The notes under the pieces are model-generated. The model was not told where the DNA came from, ran no database searches, and saw nothing but the letters and a program-made list of their open reading frames with translations. This document shows, in pieces, positions 40,001-51,740 of a DNA stretch of 64,000 nt. This DNA is from Tanytarsus gracilentus (taxonomy: Eukaryota > Arthropoda > Insecta > Diptera > Chironomidae): contig JAXRKN010000045.1 of the NCBI GenBank assembly GCA_038502055.1, positions 4,362,501 through 4,426,500 of the forward strand, written 5' to 3'. Position 1 is the first letter of the stretch. Each line of letters starts with the position of its first letter. Made by a program: the position numbers and the translations under genes.

Positions 40001-43000
40001 AAGAAAAAAATATAACAGTGATAAAAAAAACTAAAATACGCTAAAAAATAAATTCAACTAAAAAACCGGCAAAAATGGTGAAAACCGCGATGCCTATCTC
40101 CTATCATGAATGAGCTTAAATTAGTGAAAGTGAAGATGGAGATAAAACCTAATAATAAGAAGAAGAAGAAGTATCAAATGATTTCAATGAAAGATGTGAA
40201 TTATTCAAAGAATTTGTATGACCTCATTTTTTTAAATCGCAAAAACTCTAAATCTGACTTTCACGCCCAAAAGCAGACAGCAAAAAATTTCTTCTCTTCG
40301 CCAAAAAAAATTACCACTCGGAAAGCATTGTGCGATTTTTTCAAGTACTCAAGTTGATGATCAATGTGAATTGTAAGACGTAAAAAATAATTTACTTCCA
40401 TCAAGGAATAGAATTTTTTTCCCGACAATTCTGATGATTCGAAGTGATTTCTTTTAATAATGGACATCCTGGAGTGGACTTGAGGTGAAGTGAATTGTTG
40501 AGTTTTAAAAAACTTTTCTACTTTTGCATTTTTTTTATAAAATCTCAATTTTTTTGTTTTCATCAACAAGAGGCCAAAAATGAATCACAATGCCGGTAAT
40601 TTATGATCTCAATTATCATTCGTCGGTTTCCTACTTCACTTTTGTTTATTTTTTATAACTCCGCACTTGAACTTCACTTTTGCCATTAAATTTTTCACCT
40701 GGCGATCTTGGAATGATTTCACGCAGAAGTTCCTCAATAAAATCATATGAATTTTGCGTCAAGGCTTTTTCCTCAAGAAACGAATTAAAATGCAATAAAA
40801 ATTATTCAAAGTTCATCAGTCGGCCGCAAAATACTTCCATGATCACCTGTTTACGATTGAAATTTTCACCGTGAGAGTAAAATTTTCTTAGTCGACTTAA
40901 TGGCTGTCCTTGGAAGCTCCGCATCTTTTGCGGTGACTTCTTTTAAATGAGTTGTCATCTCGGTTCATTGTAGACATAAATTTTATGCGTAGTGGAGAGA
41001 CATAAAAGGCTGATGTACTCGATGTCGTATGGATATTTTTTTCGCTGTTAAATCATTCATTGAAGTGACACTTCATTGATAAATTGGAACGTGATCTGAA
41101 TGTGAAATTGAGCGAATGCTGCAGCATTAAGTTGTGGATTTTTAAAAACTTTAACGATTTTATTTTTGAATTTAGAAATTACGTTAAATATTTGTTGTAA
41201 ATTTAAATGAATTTAATTTCATTTAATTGTGAATGTGCAACTGCAAATCTCAACATACGTGGGACTTATTGATAATTAAATGTGTTGTAAATCACGCAAC
41301 TCTATTTACCGTTTCTAGTTACATCATGATTACATTATGTTGTTTGATCGTGCCTCAAAAAACACTTGAACGATGTCGTTCAAATCTTTTCATCAAAAAA
41401 AAATTATTTAATTCGAGTAACATCACGAATAATGTTTGAGTTAAAAATCGCATGATGGTCACGGTCGATAACTCGCTTTAAAAATTGTTTTTCTAATGTG
41501 GAACTACTGGTCGATTACATCTTATCATGTTATAATTTTTAAAATTAATTCAGAGTATTTTTATTAAAAATAAAATATGGCTGTGTACTCTTTCATGGAC
41601 ATTGATAGATTTAATTAATTAAAAACTCGTTAAAAAATTGTAAACAAAAAGTTCTCGACCGCTGTTAAAAAATTTGTTATGTCTTTACATTCTGGAAGGA
41701 TTTTATACTAAAAACAAAAATATTGTTTCGAAAATTTTTCAAGTTCATCAAAATTTATTAATAGAATTTTCGAGAAAAGTTAAACTCGTAAACCTCGAAA
41801 ATCATGCAAATTTTAATTTATTCAAAAAAATTTAATCGCTCGTTAGCTCATCGCAACATATTTCGCGAAGTCATCGCGATAACACGAAATGAGTCATTTT
41901 ACTCACCTTTTCCTAAGAAACCAGAAGCACCTGTCATAAAAACCGACTTTTTACTGTAAAACCGTTGTATGGGGGATCCGACTGCAGAAGAGAGAAAAAA
42001 GATCGCATTGAAAATAATTTTCGTGAATGTAAAATTTAAATATTTTCAGCGTGTGTTAAAAAATTCAATGTCACTCGCTCAATAAGTTCAATTACACGTG
42101 TTTTTTTGAAGTTCATTAAAAGACTTACTTTAGAGACCATCCGTACGCAGATCAAGGGCAAATAATTGATTTTTCATGCAAACGCGCTCATTTAATTTAT
42201 TTTGGAGAGCGACTTGAAAAAAGCATTCACAAATGAGTGAATGTTTTGACTTGAGCACTTTTATTACCTCAAGCACTCGCAAAGATATTTTTTTCTTTGA
42301 GAACTCAATTAATTAATTTTTTACGCTTTTGTAATAATCTTCGAGAGCGACTTTAGATATTTTTATATTTTCCGCGACTTAAGAGAATTGTTTGTGTAAA
42401 TGCACTTTTAAAAAAAATATTTAAGTACTTATGTGTAAAATTCTGAAATAACTTTTTGACGATGAGAACTATGACGGAGAAAATCTAAAGTGTTTGAACT
42501 AACAATTGTTATTTGTTATTCTAATTTTAACGTTTAAAATTTAAACAGATTAAAAAATCAAAAAATAATAAAAACAATTCATTCGTCGACTCATGAGATT
42601 TAATTTGCGAGTCATGCTCTCAAAAATCGCCTTTTTAACATTGCAATTAAGCCGAACAAGGTGCGAATTGTGTTGATTTAAAAATTGCCTGATCAATTAG
42701 AGGAATTAACATCAATGATGATATTGTGGCAAGTAAAATATTTTGTACATCATTCGAAAAGATAATGTCAATAAAAATTTGCTAATTTTTTAGATTTGCA
42801 CACACGACTTGAAGGATCTTCTGTGGTATCTACAAATTGATTAATGTTTTTTGGCCTCAACATCAATGGGTAATTTAAAACTTGAGAACGGACAAAAAAA
42901 GTTCGCAAGATTATGATAGTTAAAAAATGGTGGATTTTCCAAAATTATATAATTAAAATTAATTGTTAGATTGATAATAAATAACAAAAAATATTTGCGA

Positions 43001-43100
43001 GATTTCTATGAATATTTTAACATTTGTCAGTTAATTATATTTATAAAAACTCACCATTTGACTCCTGAGGAGTTAGTATTGTGTCCTGGAGCGGTGCCAT
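34043..43100 (-). CDS. Fatty acyl-CoA reductase (FAR / male-sterility family)
   Basis: Ten exons join in frame: 43100-43055, 41981-41907, 36219-36107, 36047-35890, 35832-35742, 35582-35437, 35241-34699, 34623-34530, 34361-34198, 34139-34043. The protein is 508 residues, the usual FAR length. FARs reduce long-chain acyl-CoA to fatty alcohol with NADPH, feeding wax, cuticular hydrocarbon, pheromone or ether-lipid synthesis. The Rossmann motif TGASGFLGK has glycines at 33, 36 and 39. Residues 219-223 (YTYTK) are the YxxxK active site. AFVHVSTAYANC and the WPNTYTYTKSLAE block are also typical. The C-terminal 'sterile' domain follows, with hydrophobic stretches including LLRVGLIYFIYRLI near the end. 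The first coding exon (MAPLQDTILTPQESN) is a 46-nt exon found by phase: its final G plus TC makes Val before GSPIQRFY. Intron 2 (5.7 kb) contains a LINE fragment. Confidence 0.92.
37061..38445 (+). mobile_element. Decayed non-LTR retrotransposon fragment (ORF1 with zinc knuckles, start of ORF2)
   Basis: It lies in intron 2 of the reductase gene, in the opposite orientation. Frames between 37,061 and 38,246 encode pieces of a gag-like ORF1 broken by several frameshifts. The clearest is 37601-37903, with CKNCMKYNHTEKMC (C-x2-C-x4-H-x4-C zinc knuckle) and a second knuckle-like CVQC...H...C. A Lys/Arg-rich C-terminal part continues in another frame (37893-38246). At about 38,320-38,440 the start of an endonuclease ORF2 is visible (LNVMQWN, LLIEKN, FLLSETHLDRKN-like pieces), also frameshifted. 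It resembles jockey-type LINEs. Homology stops abruptly at a low-complexity block. It cannot be active. Confidence 0.7.
38446..39780. repeat. Low-complexity, almost C-free block
   Basis: After about 160 bp of T-rich sequence, the plus strand is A- and G-rich. Roughly a dozen C residues occur in 38,941-39,780 by my count, and several complete 60-base lines have none. A runs are long (for example 39499-39534). It begins exactly where LINE ORF2 sequence is lost. No gene is seen. It could be a degenerate repeat tail or a poorly resolved assembly stretch. Confidence 0.6.
39781..41906 (-). other. Remainder of FAR intron 2
   Basis: AT-rich intron sequence with no supported feature. Short open frames here (for example 40106-40357 and 41233-41439) have no recognisable content. 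A perfect CRE palindrome (TGACGTCA) also occurs in the LINE-free part of this intron, at 36595-36602. Confidence 0.6.
41982..43054 (-). other. FAR intron 1
   Basis: A 1.07 kb intron with donor G|GTGAGT at 43055 and acceptor CTGCAG at 41982. I see nothing else in it. Confidence 0.7.
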
Positions 43101-46100
43101 ATTTTCCTTATGAACAACCAAATAAATCTGTTAATCTGCGTAAAGAAATAAAAAAGCGTTTAATTTTTTTTCACACAATTCAGCTTCATTTCAAGTCTCA
43201 TCATCATCGTCGATTTATCACTTTGTTAACATCCGTGTGAAATAATGCATTTTTTTTGTTCAATGATTTATTTAGATTTTGTAGCTAAGAAATTTTTATG
43301 AACACTGAGAATGAAAATTCCAAGTTTGATACAATTGAAAAATTTTAAATAAATTTCCTTTCAATTTTTTAATATCCATCCAACTCGCAGCCTAGGTAAA
43401 AATTTCTAAGTAATCTGATTCACTCAAGAATTTTTAAATTAACGACATTGATCGGCGTCTGATTAATATTAAAACCTGTTACATCTCGTACTTTAGTACA
43501 ACGTTTCCGCAGTATCATAGTTTTAATATACTCGCATTATTTTTTTATGTTCGCAAACAGCAATCTTTTTGTAAGGCATCAATGTTGATTAATTATGGTC
43601 TCAATAAAGGGCACGCTAGCATATAAGCAGTTATGGAGCAGAACAGATGCAATCAATGATAAATTATTTATTTATTTATACTCTTTTCTTCTTCTGATGC
43701 ACGGAATTATAGTTGAAAGCAAAATCGCAAATTATGTAATCGAGAACGATGTCGGCGGCGGACACGAAATGAATTATTGCATTTTTTCTAATATTCAATT
43801 TTAAATGTAACAACCTGTAGTTGCGGTAAAAAGATTTACAGCTCGATTTCAGGATTAGAAAGAAAGAAACTGTAACATATTTGCAAGCTTTTGCGATTTA
43901 TTTATTTAACTGATGAAGGATTTCAGTCTAAAGTTCAAAACAATTAAAAATTTAAGAAGATTAAATTAAAAAATATTTTAACGATCACACAAGGGAACCC
44001 CGAAGATATAATCGAGAAATCCCCAACCGCTTAATTATTTTTAGACTGTTCTTTGTTGTTTCTACTCTTTAAAGCGATTTCCGAAGGCTCTTTTTGAGAT
44101 GTAAACAATTTTTGCCGGGTTAAACGAGTTTTTAATAAATCATGTGTTGTAATTACTTAAAAGACCTACGCACGATTAAAATACGCACTTTAAAATCCCT
44201 TCGCTATTTTTTTCTTAATTAAAACCTCTTATGATGTGCTTGAGCGCGTGTAAAGCCAAAATCACAACTGATCAAATATTTCTCATTCACAAGAAACACA
44301 AAAAAGTCATCACCAAAAGGCATCACCGTAGCGGCGGTCGAGTAAATATTAAATGTGATTTTTTTTCGGCAGTTTTGAACTTGAACTTCGATAATTATTA
44401 TACAATCATCGGAGGAAAAAAAGAGTTTGGCTTTGAAGAGATTTTCCTGAATGTCACAATTATGAATGTTTTAATCTTTACTTGGGCCACACGCTGTTAT
44501 TTAATTTTGAAGTTCAAAACACTTTTAACAGATTTTAATTGCACTTCATCTCACTTAATGAAAAAACTTTCCATTGACGTAACTATTTGACCTTAATAAG
44601 TTCAAACACAAACATGTGCACAATTTTTGAATTTTTTTCCACTGTTCTAGCAACTAATTGACTTTTAATGAATGTTCTCAATCGTTCCTCATACATAATA
44701 TGAATTAGTTCAAAAAAGACAAAGAAACTTAAATTTTAATTTTGCTAGAGACCTTTACGCTGCTGACTGACCAACCGTCTGCAACTTTAATGGATTAAAA
44801 TCATCAATTTTTGCATACTTTCATTGTCTAAATATTATGCTAGTTAACATCATGTAAGACATGATATTTAATGATGATGATGATAGGTGCTCATTTTATC
44901 ATGGTCATTAATCATAGACAAAAATTTGTTCAAAAGAATCGGCAAACTTATTAAAATTATAAACAAAAATTTTGAAGTCTGAAGTAAAAAAATCTTCTTA
45001 ATTTTAAAAAATCGATTTCATAATTTGACAGAAAATTAAAAATGTTTTTCTACAAAAACTAAAACTTCTTTTAATATAAACAATTTAAAGTAGTCTGTGG
45101 TCATGGGTGACCTTAAAATAAACTTGTTCTTTCTGTGTTCGAATGTTTCCTATTTAATGCTTTTATCTTCAATTTTTTTTAAATTTGGTTCTTAATCGAA
45201 TAAAATTCTTCGCAAAAATTTACATAATTTTTGCTCGATCGGGTTTTGTTAAAAATTTTTGGTTTGTTAATTAATAGAGTCAGAATCTGCTAATTTGTTT
45301 ATTTTTTTTTGAAAATATCACATTTTTGCCATCGATTTAACATCATTAAGTATTTTTATTAAAAATTGTTATCAGGATTTTAATTTTTCAATGTTGGTTT
45401 ACGAATATAAAAAACTCATTAATAAATTCGCATTTGAGATTGTGGAAACATGTTTTAGTGCCAACATTGACAGCTCTTGGTATTAAGTCACATAAATAGT
45501 TTTTATTTAATTCACTTAAGGCACTTTAAATGGTATCAAAACTTGCATTTGAGTAAAAAAACATTCAGATTCCGATAAAAATAACTTTAAAGCTTGCCAA
45601 AATTTTTATGTCATAAAAAATACCAAAAAATTCGCCGGACCTGCGACAACCTATAAATTGTTGAAATATGACTCGCAGCCTCCGAAAAAACTTGTTTTTA
45701 AGTCCAGATCATCGACCACGAGTATCAGAACAAATTTAAAAAGTTTTAATACTGCGCAAAAATTATGTAAATTATGTGAAAATTATCAAAAAACAATTTA
45801 ATAAATTTAAAGATTTTTCGGTTCTTACCAAAAATAAAAAATTGATTAAATTTCCATTAATTAACCTTGAACGGTGTCACGCAATTTTTTGTTTAGTAAA
45901 AGACTTCTCGAAAAAAAAGTAATTTAAAATAAGAATTTATGCGCTTTTTTGCTGGAGAATTTAAAATAAGCAACTTATCGTGATCATCGGCAGCTGCATA
46001 TCTCGAATTTCTTGATCTATTTTTTAAAAGTCAAAACTATCCATTTTGATAAAAAAAAGAAGAAAAAGGTGTCTCGCATGACATGTCGTATCACATTTAT

Positions 46101-49100
46101 GTTCATGCATACCGCAAAACTTAATTGCACTTAGACGTAATAGCAATTTTCATTCGCATAACTTGTTGTGTACATTTCCATCGAAGTTTCTCGATCTTGG
46201 ATCAGACTTCCTTCTGTCACACCATTTTTTAATGTTCTTTTACAAAACTTATTGAGTAGGAATCAATTTGCGATCGTGATAAAAAAATGTTTAATTACTC
46301 AACAATGCAATTGCAACAAAAATTGATTTGTCACAATGACAAAACTGCTATTTTGTCCTCAACTTCATGTACATACACTCTTGTGCGCATAATTAAAACT
46401 TTGTGCTACTTCTTGCAGTAAAATTCAATCAATTTTAAACCATGAAGGATTTTTGTTTGTCCATAAATATTGAGTATTGCTATTAATTGTGTAATTAACA
46501 TTTTTAAAGTTAGAATTGAGTTCAGCAAAGAAAAAAAGCTCGAGAAGAAAAATGGAACTAAAACTCTTTTTTTCACGTTAATATTTTTGCTGCAAGAAAC
46601 GCCAAGGAGAGAAATGGAAAGCAACAGCCGAGAGCACCGTTTATAGAGCCGACAAGGTCAAGGTGAGGGAATTGCTTTTTTCGCATATCATTCAAAACCG
46701 CGGTGTGTGATATTTACTGATTAATTTATCAACAAATTGGCTAATCGCTACCGTCATAATTTTCTTCTTAAATTACAGTGATGTGTCAGACATTTATTGA
46801 CTTTTTGTTTTTAGCAAATTGGTTTGAAATTAAATGTGAAAGTTTCTTATTCAAATTTAATTAAAATATAATTTTAATTTATGAAACTCTTTTAATTGTT
46901 AATTAATTTTTTCATGTTTAGTTTTTTTTATAGATTTTAACTAACGCTAATTTAAAAATTTATATGTGCTTTCAGAATAATTCGAGCCGATCTGCCGAAA
47001 ACAAAAATTCGATAAAAGTGTGACACACCACTGTAGTGTAAAAAGAAATTTACTACCTTTCGTGGGGTCAATTAAGTGTGAAATTTGTCGCTTTTTTATG
47101 AGGTGAATAGTAAAAAATTTTAATTTGTCGGTTAATGACTTCAAAACGTCAATTGAACCTTTAAGTGAATACAATTTTTTAAAATATTTTAATTCAACAA
47201 AATAATTCAAAACAAATTGGAAATTACCAAAAATTTATGATTTTGACCTTTAATCAATTTTCTTGTTAATTGTTTAACTAAATTCGAATTTTGTTCTTTC
47301 TAAAAAACTTTATTTGTCCATTTCAAACAACTTCTTTATCTCATTGCATTCTACAACTTATTTTTATTCATAACCGGTTCCACTTCAATCGCGTGTTTGC
47401 AACCCCCGAAAAAAAATCAATCACACAAAACCGCAAGAAATTTAAATAATGAATTGAGAATTTTCTTAAGTTTTAAGAAACAACTGAGCGAACTATAAAT
47501 CTATAAAACTTAGAGCGTGATCGAAACACAGAGCGAGATGAAAGTGAAAGAACTTTGTACAAATGTCAGTGACACTTTGATTAACTCACATTCACTCTAT
47601 CGGAGGAATTGAATAAAAATTGAGAGAACTTGATAAAGATGGTAAAACCACGATGCGAATATTATCAAACTAGTTTTTCGCATGTTTATCACTTTTTTAT
47701 GTTTACCGGAAATCTTTTTTCGGAATGAACTTGAAGATTTTAGCAAAGGGGTCGTTGTTTTGTGATAAATGTTTGAGGATATTGAAAAAAGGCTAAAAAT
47801 AAATCAAACTTTAATTTATCAGCTGTTTTTTGAAGGTTTAAAAAATTTTCACAAAATACCTTTTGACTATCGATAAAAATTGACTTCTTACGGGGAACGA
47901 CAAAAAATTACAAAAATTTCACCAAAACTCTTTTACTAATTTATTAATTTATTTTAATTTAAAATTCGTCGCTCCAAAAAAATTAATTAATTTCAAATCA
48001 TATATTTTAATTTTCAAGTAATCACTTCGAACTCATAGTCAAAGTGCATTGATCTCCTTAAGTAGCTTTAAATCGGTTCCTTTCTTTTATCTTAGAGACA
48101 TTACACTTAACAGTAAAATTTCACTTGCGCTCTTCAAATTTAATTATCGTGGGCACGTTAATAAGAATCGGACATAACTTACACGCATTTATGTGTTGAT
48201 AAAAAATAACTGAGTAATTAATTTGATATATTTGTTCAATGAGAAATAATTTATTAATTAATTTATCATCGCTGCGTTAAATGGTAAGTGATGCATCATT
48301 AATAATAAAACTTTTGAGAGTCAAAAATAGTTTTGTTGTTAATTTTAAAATTTATTTTTGTAGGTATTTGACTCAGATTTTATTAAAAAATTAACGATTT
48401 TGTTGCGGTTAAATTCTTATTTTTGTTATAAAAATATTTTTGCAATTTTTAAAAAGAAAGAAAAACAATTTTTTAACACATTAAATAAGACAAAAAAATC
48501 ACACTTTAAAAAAATATTTCGCCAAACACAAGAAAAGTTCAAAACACCCATCGCTACTGTCACAAGTGTTAAATACCTCCTTTAAGTATCGCAAACAATT
48601 AATCCCCAATGTCAAAACGATAATCACCCTCGTAAACAGTCGTCACAACTTGTAAAATCATCGACATCATGATTTTACACAAAATTAACCTCAGCTGATG
48701 ATCGCACTTTCATGTAATCGCTTTATTTTGACAATTCTACTTCTGATCATCGTTATGATCGTGATACGGCGATAAACAATTACGATTCACGAGCACCTTG
48801 AAATATTGCATATCAATTTGTTTTTGTGCACATGCTTAACATTATTTTTAATTTAATTTTTGCGAAACGCATGAAAATTGTGCAAAAATTTGCTTGCATT
48901 AAAGAGTTCGATAAGTGAGTGTTGACCGTATACACTAATTGACGATTCATATCACATATAATTTTCTTTGCAACGCTCGACGACTTTACAGCTACTGCGT
49001 TGACTCCTTCTTTAGTTCAGCGATGGGTGTGTGTGTGTGTCCATTGACGATATCGGACAATAGAGCACGAGGTTGTGGCACAAATAATTTTTTAAGTTCT

Positions 49101-50014
49101 TTTTAAATGAAAGAAATCATTCAGAATGGCGTAAAGACATGCAACACTCGAAAAAACTTCAACCCTCCCATCTTCACGTTCTTCATGAATATTCAACAAG
49201 GAATGATGCATTTCTTGCACGGCCATGGTCAAAAGTGACCTTGCGCAACTGATGCGACATTTCGAAATTGATGTTTAAACATTGGCGGCGATGTTAAGCA
49301 CTTGTGGGAAATTCTTGTGGATTCTTAAAATTTTTAAAATTAAAAAAAGAGATTTTTTATTGTTTAAAAATGAAATAATCACATTTAGCACTTCCTTGAA
49401 GATTTTAAAATATCATTTTAGTAAAATAAACAAGACGTGTGAGTTTTCTGACGATAAAAGTTCTTTCTAGAATATTTCAAATTAGTAAAAAGTTTTATTT
49501 CAAATTTGTGTAAATTTAGCAAAAATCATTTTTAAAATTAACATTTTAAATCACTTTAGATTTTGAATAAAATTAAGTTATTTCGCTCAAAGAATTTCCC
49601 ATGGTTATAAATCAATTTAACCATCAGTTATTTGCTGCTTTCAACAACTCAATAAGAAGGCACTTTGTACTCACTTATCCTTTTTTATAAAAAGTCTTAA
49701 TTACGCAACATTTCAAAATTTTACACAAATCTTTTCTAACTTGCTGATTCTTTTGCTTCGAAGATGAAAATTTTTATCCACTTGGAATTTTTTTATTCAA
49801 TTATTAATTTATTAAATCCACAAAACGATCGACGATGATGATTTTCGTTATTTAAAATCGAAAAAATTTATTTACCCAGCAAAAAGTTTATAATAAACCA
49901 AAAATCTTAAGAATTTTTGAAAGTCACAAAAAAATCCTTTTTTTATATTTGTAGAGAACAAACGCGAGATTCGAAACAAAGTTTGCGAGCCGAGCGACAC
50001 AACGGTTAGAATAA
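43101..50014 (-). other. Leader/intron region between the FAR promoter and its first coding exon
   Basis: AT-rich sequence with no supported coding exon. If the promoter at 50.0 kb drives the reductase, this is mostly a 5' UTR intron. The 119-codon plus-strand frame at 44231-44590 starts with ATG but shows no domain and no splice partners, so I do not call it. A (GT)7 microsatellite lies at 49027-49040. Confidence 0.45.
49027..49040. repeat. (GT)7 microsatellite
   Basis: Seven perfect GT units, read directly from the sequence. Confidence 0.9.
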
Positions 50015-50102
50015 AACTGAAAATTCAATTCATGTTTCGTGCGCTTTTATAAGCTGAAGCACAACAGTGATGAAGATGTGAGTTTTGAGTACACTGACGT
50101 CA
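50015..50102 (-). promoter_or_regulatory. TATA + initiator + CRE promoter, minus strand (probably FAR)
   Basis: On the minus strand a TATAAA box (50051-50046) starts 33 nt upstream of the A of a TTTCAGTT initiator (+1 at 50018). That is the canonical distance. A perfect palindromic CRE (TGACGTCA, 50095-50102) lies at about -77 to -84. The nearest downstream minus-strand gene is the fatty acyl-CoA reductase, whose start codon is 6.9 kb away, so a long leader intron is implied. A plausible donor (CTGG|GTAAAT) lies about 150 nt after +1. CRE sites bind CREB/ATF proteins, so cAMP or stress input is possible. The link to FAR is inferred. Confidence 0.5.
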
Positions 50103-51620
50103 TGTGATCAGGGGTGTGAGTTAGGTATGTTAGAATATTATAATTTATTTTAAAAAACTAAATAATATAAAAATATTTTTTAGAATAATTTCACGCTTTC
50201 AAATTTTTACATTGACACCCCTGACTTACAAACTAAACACTAAGTTCATGATTTTTTTTCTCTCCTCTCTCAACGCTCTCAACAGTTTGTAAGCGCGACT
50301 GAACAATCAACAAACCTCAGCAGCATGATCGCACACTTTTTTCTCTCTCACACGCTCGAAAGCTCAAAATAAACTTTTTCTCTCTGGATCAGTAAAATTA
50401 TCAAATCAGATCATCCGCAAACATTTCCTCTATTTAGAGAGGAAAAGCTGATAAAACCTAATGTTGACACATAAAATCTGCCGATGAATCTCATCGAATT
50501 ATTTACTTACTGACTACATCATTATCTCACTCCGATATTGACTTTGCTGTTTTTTATATTTTCCCTTCCGTCACTATTGAGCCGATCATGGATTATGATG
50601 CTAAACGATGATTCGTCGATTTGTATGCCGATGGTTTTTGAGGTTCCCGTGACGTAAATGCTTGAAGTTAATTAACTAAAAAAGAAATTGCAAAAAGCTA
50701 TTTTTTGCTTATTGAGGGATTGAGGATATTCAAGAGGTGGTAAAACCATGATTGATGATTTAAAAATAATTTTTTGAGAGCTTTCGAGGACATTTCAATT
50801 AATTCTTTTAAAATTTTATTTAAGAAGGAAATAAAAAAATGTTAATATAATTTTTTAAATTTTTCTACATATAAAAACATAAAATAAAAAAAAATAGCAA
50901 AACTCTGAAGAAACGTCAAACGAGTAATTTCAAAGCTTTAGTTCAAATAATTTATGTTAACATCTCTTGAATTTTCTCCAATCACTCATTAATTTTCTTA
51001 TTTTTCTAACACCACCTCTCGAAATTTGTAAAAATATTTTTCCATTCTTCAGAATCCACACGTGAACCTTTCTCAAACATCATTTAAGCTCTCTTTGGTT
51101 CTCTTCTTATTTTTGGTATTTGATCTTTGGACTCGCATATAACTTTAATCACCAACCATGATTATTTCACGTCTAATTCACAAGTGAGCTAAAATGAAAT
51201 TAACAAAATGTTTTTTTGTATAGATTTACGTCATAAAAACAAAGTGTCGATGATCGAAGAGCAGACAAATTGCAGAACAAAGTCCGTTTAATCAATAATT
51301 AAATTCGTAAAAAAAATCTCAGCCAGATCAATTGATTTTTGGTTGTTATTTCACGTTTTTTTATAGCCTGAACTAAACACTGTAATTAAAAATTAGCTCT
51401 TTTGTTTTAGACCCTAAAATTTTGGAACTACGTACGATTGATAAAATTTGTAAGAAACTAAGATGGAGTAAAAAATATGAGATTAATTATCTAATTCTAA
51501 TATTTTTCCCTCCAGATTTAAAAAAAAAATAATTCAAAGTTTAAAAGAACTTTATTCCCACAGTGACATTAAAAATATTCTGGATATTCTATTAAAATTA
51601 ATCATTTTTAAGAATATCCA
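50103..51620. other. AT-rich intergenic region before the LINE
   Basis: I see no gene. The CT-rich stretch at 50,255-50,400 is promoter-like in texture, but I could not place a start site. Confidence 0.5.
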
Positions 51621-51740
51621 CTAATTTTTTTTTTTTTTTTTTGTTTTAGTAATATTTATTTATTTTATAAAAAATAATACATATGTATGTTTATAAATTG
51701 ATTCAATGTGAACGTTATTTTTCAGATTTATTTCTTAATA

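Noticed and set aside
42971..43240. 89-codon plus-strand frame
   Set aside because: It overlaps the antisense first coding exon of the reductase, which is supported by splice phase. This frame is a shadow.
44231..44590. 119-codon ATG-started plus-strand frame
   Set aside because: No recognisable domain, composition equal to its surroundings, no splice or promoter context. Probably chance in a long intron.
48690..48790. GATA/TGATCA-rich stretch as an enhancer or replication element
   Set aside because: AT-rich background makes such motifs common. No ordered spacing or symmetry stood out.
51600..51623. Target-site duplication for the LINE
   Set aside because: I compared the flank of the poly(A) tail with sequence 5' of ORF1 up to about 56,900. 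Only matches of 7 bp or so were found, which is chance level.
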